64,000 nucleotides of DNA, from the NCBI RefSeq assembly GCF_000426565.1, contig NZ_AUFP01000005.1, positions 1-64,000 on the forward strand, given 5' to 3'. The first letter of the stretch is position 1. Each line of letters starts with the position of its first letter. Under the pieces are notes generated by a model. The model did no database searches. It was not told the origin of the DNA and saw nothing but the letters and a program-made list of their open reading frames with translations. The translations under genes were made by a program, and so were the position numbers. Shown one piece after another: positions 59,888-64,000 of this stretch. Source of the stretch: Segatella albensis DSM 11370 = JCM 12258. Its GTDB lineage: Bacteria; Bacteroidota; Bacteroidia; Bacteroidales; Bacteroidaceae.

Positions 59888-60972
59888 CTCTAAAGAACAG
59901 AAATATTTCACAGGGTAAAATGAAATCCATCTACCTGGAGTTCAATCCTGCCATTCATGACATCAAGGGCAATAGCGTGAGGTACGAATGCTTGAACTTG
60001 GAGATATACACTAACCCAGAAAATAGTCAGCAGCTCAAACATAACAGAGCTGTGGAAGAGATAGCAGAGACGATTAGATGTGAAAGGTATCTGCAGCTGG
60101 TCCGTCACGACTACAGTTTCTTGGCTAAGGCCAGGCTTGACGAAGATTTCTTGGAATATTTCAGAATGAACGGTGATTGTCATGGTGCAAAATACCAAAG
60201 CAGCCGACTTCATTTTGAGAGATTTTGTAAGGGACAATGCAAGTTTAGGGACATCAATGCGAGCCTATGCGAACGGTTCCGTCTTTACCTGCTTCGTGCC
60301 AAGGGGCTGCAGCACACCAAGAAAAAGCTATCCAAGAACTCTGCAAGTGCATATTTCAATGCATTCCTTAGCATTGTCCATTTTGCCTATAGGGACAATA
60401 TTCTTTCTGAAGACTACACAACATGCGTGGAAAAGATAAAATGGAACCATGACATTCCTAAGGAATACTTATCGAGTGCGGAAATCAAGCAGTTGGCAAG
60501 TACACCATATGATGATAATCCTGATGTGTACAGGGCTGGTATGTTTTCCATCTATACTGGATTAAGAAGGAGTGACATCCTTGCTCTCAGATGGGAAAAT
60601 ATACATCATAACCGTGGAAGAAAAGCGTATATCAGGTTCCGTATCAAGAAAACGGGCACTTTGATTCAATTGCCCTTGTCTCTTCCAGCCATCAGAGTGT
60701 TAGGTGAATCGAAATCTGAGGGTAAGATATTCCCCATGATTACTGAAAGCATTCTTGTAACTCATATTGGCCGATGGGTCAGCAAGGCAAAAATCCGCAA
60801 GCACATCACCTTCCACTGCTTCCGGCATACTTTCGCCATGCAGTTGCTGGATAAAGGAGTTGACATTTATACCATTGCTGCCCTACTAGGACATAAGCAA
60901 GTGTCAAGCACACAGAACTATGCCAAGATGTCTTCGAAGAAAATGATTGAGGCTATCGTAAAAATGGAATAG
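59875..60972 (+). CDS. tyrosine-type site-specific recombinase (integrase), intact
   Basis: A 365-residue recombinase: N-terminal arm-binding region, SAM-like core-binding domain (about 90-185), and a catalytic domain with SIYTGLRRSDILALRW (Arg), RIKKTGTLIQLPL (Lys), HCFRHTFAMQLL (His-x-x-Arg), AALLGHKQVSSTQNYAKM (His and nucleophile Tyr). All catalytic residues are present. With its HTH partner and the core array next to it, it is the probable active recombinase of this region. Confidence 0.9.
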   Translation: MSQVTLKNRNISQGKMKSIYLEFNPAIHDIKGNSVRYECLNLEIYTNPENSQQLKHNRAVEEIAETIRCERYLQLVRHDYSFLAKARLDEDFLEYFRMNGDCHGAKYQSSRLHFERFCKGQCKFRDINASLCERFRLYLLRAKGLQHTKKKLSKNSASAYFNAFLSIVHFAYRDNILSEDYTTCVEKIKWNHDIPKEYLSSAEIKQLASTPYDDNPDVYRAGMFSIYTGLRRSDILALRWENIHHNRGRKAYIRFRIKKTGTLIQLPLSLPAIRVLGESKSEGKIFPMITESILVTHIGRWVSKAKIRKHITFHCFRHTFAMQLLDKGVDIYTIAALLGHKQVSSTQNYAKMSSKKMIEAIVKME

Positions 60973-60987
60973 CAACCTAATAATCAT

Positions 60988-61027
60988 TATAGATTCGGCA
61001 ATAACAAGCCATATTGCCGAATCTATA
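60988..61027 (+). terminator. strong hairpin (ATTCGGCAATA type) after the recombinase
   Basis: TATAGATTCGGCAATA and TATTGCCGAATCTATA, a perfect 16-bp stem with an 8-nt loop. No T-run, so it may be a binding site rather than a simple terminator. Same inner stem as 53314-53356. Confidence 0.55.
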
Positions 61028-61169
61028 TACCAATTAGTTCAGACGTTTTTTATGTTTGACCTGCTGATAATGCCAATTCCAACAAGTTTTTTTTGCATAA
61101 AACTAAAGTAAAACTATAGAAAAACGCATTATTTTCAACCAAATGTTTGGTTATATCCTAAAAAAATTA

Positions 61170-61177
61170 TATCTTTG
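61170..61177 (+). promoter_or_regulatory. -7 promoter box for the second complete AbiE operon
   Basis: TATCTTTG with TTG 20 bp upstream (61147-61149), 29 bp before the ATG. The repeated TTGAAATATTCAA (61181-61193) palindrome between box and gene may be the autorepression site. Confidence 0.65.
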
Positions 61178-61206
61178 CGGTTGAAATATTCAACGTATTA
61201 TAAAAT

Positions 61207-61971
61207 ATGGCTATAGAAACGAAGAGCAAAATCAACTCATTACTAATGAATATACTCCCTGGAGGAATACTATTTTCCGAGGGACTAAAGAAGCAGGGGT
61301 ATTCTGATCAGTTGATGAAGCAGTACCGTAAATCTGGCTGGCTGACATCCTTGTCTAAGGGGGTGATGTATCGTAGCGGAGATTCTCTATCAGCATTGGC
61401 GGCTTTAGCAAGTTGCCAGGAGCAAACTGGTAAACAGTATCGTGTAGCAGCCCACTCTGCTCTTGAACTTTCTGGTTATTACCATTTTGTACCAATGGGG
61501 AAACCTCAACTTATGGTTGCTAGCAATGAGCCAAGAACTCCTCAATGGGCAAAAAGTGATTTGTTTGATATGACAATAGAGTTTTTTACGACATCGGCTT
61601 TCGGCCTAATCCAGAAACAAGCAATAAAGCAAAATAATTATACCCTACAAGCATCTTCACCTGAACTTGCTTTCATGGAATGTCTTCTATTGGCCCCAAA
61701 TAGATATAGCTTCATGGATTTATATTACATCATGGAGCAATTAACGGCACTTCGCCCAGCCAAAGTTCAACAATTGCTTGAAACAACTAATAACATGACT
61801 GTCAAAAGAATGTTTTTATATATGGCAGAAAAGGCTAATTATCCTTGGTTTCAAGCTATTGATGTTGGCCGAATAAACCTTGGCACTTCTAAAATACAAT
61901 TGTGCAAAGGTGGTGTCTATGTCTCAAAATACAAAATCACAATTCCAAGAGAATTAGCAGAATATGAATAA
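61207..61971 (+). CDS. AbiEi-type antitoxin (type IV TA)
   Basis: A 254-residue protein of the AbiEi_3-like group: ILPGGILFSEGLKKQGYSDQ, LMKQYRKSGWLTSLSKGVMY (winged helix), YRVAAHSALELSGYYHFV, then SSPELAFMECLLLAPNRYS. The following nucleotidyltransferase gene overlaps it by 8 bp. In AbiE systems the antitoxin blocks the toxin without binding it and represses the operon. Confidence 0.8.
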   Translation: MAIETKSKINSLLMNILPGGILFSEGLKKQGYSDQLMKQYRKSGWLTSLSKGVMYRSGDSLSALAALASCQEQTGKQYRVAAHSALELSGYYHFVPMGKPQLMVASNEPRTPQWAKSDLFDMTIEFFTTSAFGLIQKQAIKQNNYTLQASSPELAFMECLLLAPNRYSFMDLYYIMEQLTALRPAKVQQLLETTNNMTVKRMFLYMAEKANYPWFQAIDVGRINLGTSKIQLCKGGVYVSKYKITIPRELAEYE

Positions 61972-62887
61972 ACAAGATATACTATCAAGCGTTTATGCTC
62001 AGAAGGTTGACCTTCTGTTGCGTCTTTTACCTTTGGTTATGGAAGAAAAGGTTTTTGCTGTACACGGAGGAACGGCAATCAATCTTTTCCTAAGGAATCT
62101 GCCTAGGTATTCAGTTGACATTGATCTCACTTATATTCCTTTGGCAGACCGCAAGAAAAGTATCGATGACATTAACTTTCATCTGAAATCGATTAGTGAG
62201 AAAGCACGTAAAGCATTCCCTGGTATGCACATCATTCCAAACTACGCTACATGCAAATTACTCTGCGAATACCGAGGCAAACAAGTCAAGGTTGAGGTTA
62301 ACCAAACAAAACGAGGTATCGTTGGTGGTGAGTTAATGCATCTTCCATTATGCGAAAAGGCTCAGGATGAGTTTCAAGTATATTGTATCGCTGACATTGT
62401 TCCTATTTCACTACTCTATGGAGGTAAGGTTGCAGCAGCACTCTCACGTCAACATCCACGAGACCTATTCGATGTAAAGTACATGACAATTCCGCTGAAG
62501 GATTGCCGTGAAGGTCTCATTTTCTGCTTGCTTGGCAGTGACCGTCCTATACATGAGTCATTTGCACCAACCCTTATTGACCAACATGAGGCACTTGTCA
62601 ACCAATTTGTCGGAATGACTGAAACTCCATTCACATACGAAGAATTTGAAGAGACACGTACCAAGCTCATTGCAGATGTAAATTCACTTATGACTGATGA
62701 CGATCGCCGTTTTTTAGTCAGTTTTGAAAATGGAGCTCCTAAATGGGATGGATATGAATTTGAATATTTCAAAAATTATCCTTCTGTCAAATGGAAACTC
62801 CTCAACCTTCAAAAGCTCGCGGAACAGAACCCAGAAAAATTAAAAATGGAAGTTGAGAAATTAAAAAATCTATTATCAATACAATAA
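61964..62887 (+). CDS. AbiEii-type nucleotidyltransferase toxin (type IV TA)
   Basis: A 307-residue protein with EKVFAVHGGTAINLFLRNLP and RYSVDIDLTYI (GGTA...N and DxDL, the catalytic motifs), a PRDLFDVKYM motif near residue 165, and a C-terminal PKWDGYEFEYFKNYPSVKWK. Full length, so this copy is expected to be functional, unlike the one at 57405. Confidence 0.85.
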   Translation: MNKQDILSSVYAQKVDLLLRLLPLVMEEKVFAVHGGTAINLFLRNLPRYSVDIDLTYIPLADRKKSIDDINFHLKSISEKARKAFPGMHIIPNYATCKLLCEYRGKQVKVEVNQTKRGIVGGELMHLPLCEKAQDEFQVYCIADIVPISLLYGGKVAAALSRQHPRDLFDVKYMTIPLKDCREGLIFCLLGSDRPIHESFAPTLIDQHEALVNQFVGMTETPFTYEEFEETRTKLIADVNSLMTDDDRRFLVSFENGAPKWDGYEFEYFKNYPSVKWKLLNLQKLAEQNPEKLKMEVEKLKNLLSIQ

Positions 62888-62936
62888 TCCCTTTTGTATA
62901 TTCACATCCAATTATCATATTTGAGTTATTGAAATT

Positions 62937-63242
62937 ATGAACAGAACATCAAAATTCATGACAGACCATTCGGAAGGCGACAAAGGTAAAGAAGCCGTTA
63001 TGGACTTTCAGGTTTCCTGGGTTCTACGAATGGCTGCTGATGAAGACTATACGAAAGACAAACCGATCTTCCGTCTTTACAGTAAATTTATGTTGCTCAA
63101 GTTGCTCGATATGCCCATTCCTAATCCTGTACAAATAAAAAAAGTAAGGGTATGGTGTTTCAAAAACAACATATTGAAATTGTATCATAGATACTGGACG
63201 CACTTATTCAAACACTCATCCTTATTGGTATATTACCGATGA
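62937..63242 (+). pseudogene. PD-(D/E)XK nuclease remnant, paralogue of the gene at 43478
   Basis: The first 70 residues (KGKEAVMDFQVSWVLRMAAD, KPIFRLYSKFMLLKLLDMPI, then VRVW) align with the N-terminus of the 43478 protein, but the sequence departs just before the catalytic Asp. In another frame, 63190-63291 reads IDTGRTYSNTHPYWYITDED to KEIITFEY and a stop, the tail of a different gene. A deletion has joined the two. Confidence 0.65.
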
Positions 63243-63315
63243 AGATTCATGCAAAGTAAATATTAAAGAGATTATTACATTTGAATATTAAACAAAAGAT
63301 CAAAAGATATAGGTT

Positions 63316-64000
63316 ATGTCTGATTTTACAACATGGGCTTCGGCCGCAGTCATTATAATCGTCTTCCTGCTATTTTGTAAGGAAGAGTATAAGTTGTACA
63401 ATATTAAGGAAGCAATAAAAAAGCTCCTTAATAATGACAATATCTTGGATTCTCTCAAAGAAACTAAGATTGCTCCCCTTGCGGAGACTTATAGTAAAAC
63501 TATCAATATTGAGACACACGATGGCAAGAAATCTAATATTCCTGCTTCTGAGTATATTAATGACTATAGCGTGTGTAAATATAACAAACTTAACTTACGA
63601 ATGCTCGACACTGCAGCGGGAACTCTCGTTGGTTTAGGTCTCCTTGGTACGTTCCTTGGTTTGACATTGGGTATTAAAGGTTTTGATAGTAGCAATACAG
63701 AAAGAATCAATGAAAGTATTCAAGGGTTATTGGCTGGTATGGGTACTGCGTTCTTGACATCATTGCTCGGTATGACATTCTCTATTTTATTTACAGCCGC
63801 TGATAAAGCATTAAGACATAGACTATATAAAGATGTCAAAGAACTAACAGACATGTTGGATTCTGAGTATTATATAGATGACCTCGTGTTAGCTAATATT
63901 AATCAACAGAATATAGTCAACCAGTTATACAAAGCTTTGAAAAATGATCTTCAGCAGCAGACATTAGAAATAGCTAATAAACTTACTTATACAAATGCAG
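63316..64000 (+). CDS. ZorA-like MotA/TolQ/ExbB proton-channel protein (partial)
   Basis: The ATG at 63316 opens a frame running off the window (228 residues seen). One TM helix at 8-22, then a channel core: TAAGTLVGLGLLGTFLGLTL near residue 100 and LLAGMGTAFLTSLLGMTFSI near 140, followed by the start of a long helical region. This is the MotA/TolQ/ExbB pattern in the form seen in ZorA of Zorya antiphage systems (GLGLLGTFLGL..G...GM.TAF.TSL.GM). ZorB and effector genes would lie to the right, outside the window. Confidence 0.7.
   Translation, partial: MSDFTTWASAAVIIIVFLLFCKEEYKLYNIKEAIKKLLNNDNILDSLKETKIAPLAETYSKTINIETHDGKKSNIPASEYINDYSVCKYNKLNLRMLDTAAGTLVGLGLLGTFLGLTLGIKGFDSSNTERINESIQGLLAGMGTAFLTSLLGMTFSILFTAADKALRHRLYKDVKELTDMLDSEYYIDDLVLANINQQNIVNQLYKALKNDLQQQTLEIANKLTYTNA

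Larger units (their letters stand above)
58967..64000. mobile_element. second integrative element (left part, runs off the window)
   Basis: Begins after the core array and carries an HTH gene, an intact tyrosine recombinase, an AbiE locus, a nuclease remnant and a ZorA-like gene. Its right end is outside the window. Confidence 0.5.

Noticed and set aside
63434-63637. Forward 67-residue frame near the right end
   Set aside because: It lies out of frame inside the ZorA-like gene, whose own frame is clean from 63316 to the edge.
36634-64000. Integrative conjugative element
   Set aside because: No relaxase, coupling protein or Tra/type IV secretion genes are visible in this part, so only integrative islands are claimed.

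Overview
The window looks like a chromosomal stretch of a Bacteroidales bacterium, most likely Prevotellaceae (Prevotella/Segatella). Three things point there: promoters of the Bacteroidota type (TAnnTTTG at -7), families confined to that group (DUF4301, DUF4491, DUF4270, DUF4890-like, the PyrK-like/GltD-like fusion), and little Shine-Dalgarno signal before starts. No database search was run; all family names come from reading motifs.

Positions 1-36634 are mostly core genome: a partial IS transposase at the left edge, a synthetase-type relA, a TonB-dependent receptor, a biotin-dependent carboxyltransferase operon, panC-panD, a glycogen-synthase-like gene with a DUF4270 lipoprotein, tRNA-Arg(TCT), repair and nucleotide-hygiene genes, a PLD-DEAD helicase, rsmG/MBL/ruvC, an ABC ATPase, a GHL10-type glycosidase, uraA, rplU-rpmA, serS, a flavin/FeS fusion, a nucleoside phosphorylase and mnmE. 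Two patches stand out: a degenerate RNase H-like gene embedded in GC-rich palindromic repeats (20158-21520), and a promoter-plus-terminator unit with no ORF just upstream of rplU (a small RNA or leader).

From the 3' end of mnmE (36617) to the window end the DNA is accessory. The last 17 bases of the mnmE reading frame and stop region recur exactly at 54774-54790 (inverted) and 58950-58966 (direct), so mnmE looks like the attachment site of stacked integrative elements. A decayed tyrosine recombinase sits beside mnmE and an intact one lies at 59875-60972.

The most interesting cargo is 39724-49455. Four promoters there carry the same 19-bp palindrome (TATGCC-N7-GGCATA) exactly 10 bp before the -7 box. 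The first drives a WYL-domain regulator, so this looks like one regulon controlled by it. The regulon holds a PD-(D/E)XK nuclease with a Cys-rich insert, a TDG/MUG-like uracil-glycosylase-fold protein, a second PD-(D/E)XK nuclease, a fusion of a DNPH1-like deoxynucleotide N-hydrolase with a DnaB-type RecA ATPase, three proteins of unknown role, and a four-gene operon with a small membrane protein and two proteins that resemble the C-terminal half of FtsZ without its GTP-binding half. I suggest this is an undescribed defence or genome-conflict system.

The rest of the island carries an SSB, three AbiE-type (type IV) toxin-antitoxin loci (one with its toxin cut short), a metallophosphoesterase, a GIY-YIG gene split onto opposite strands by an inversion, long inverted repeats with attachment cores, and, running off the right edge, a ZorA-like MotA/TolQ/ExbB channel subunit.
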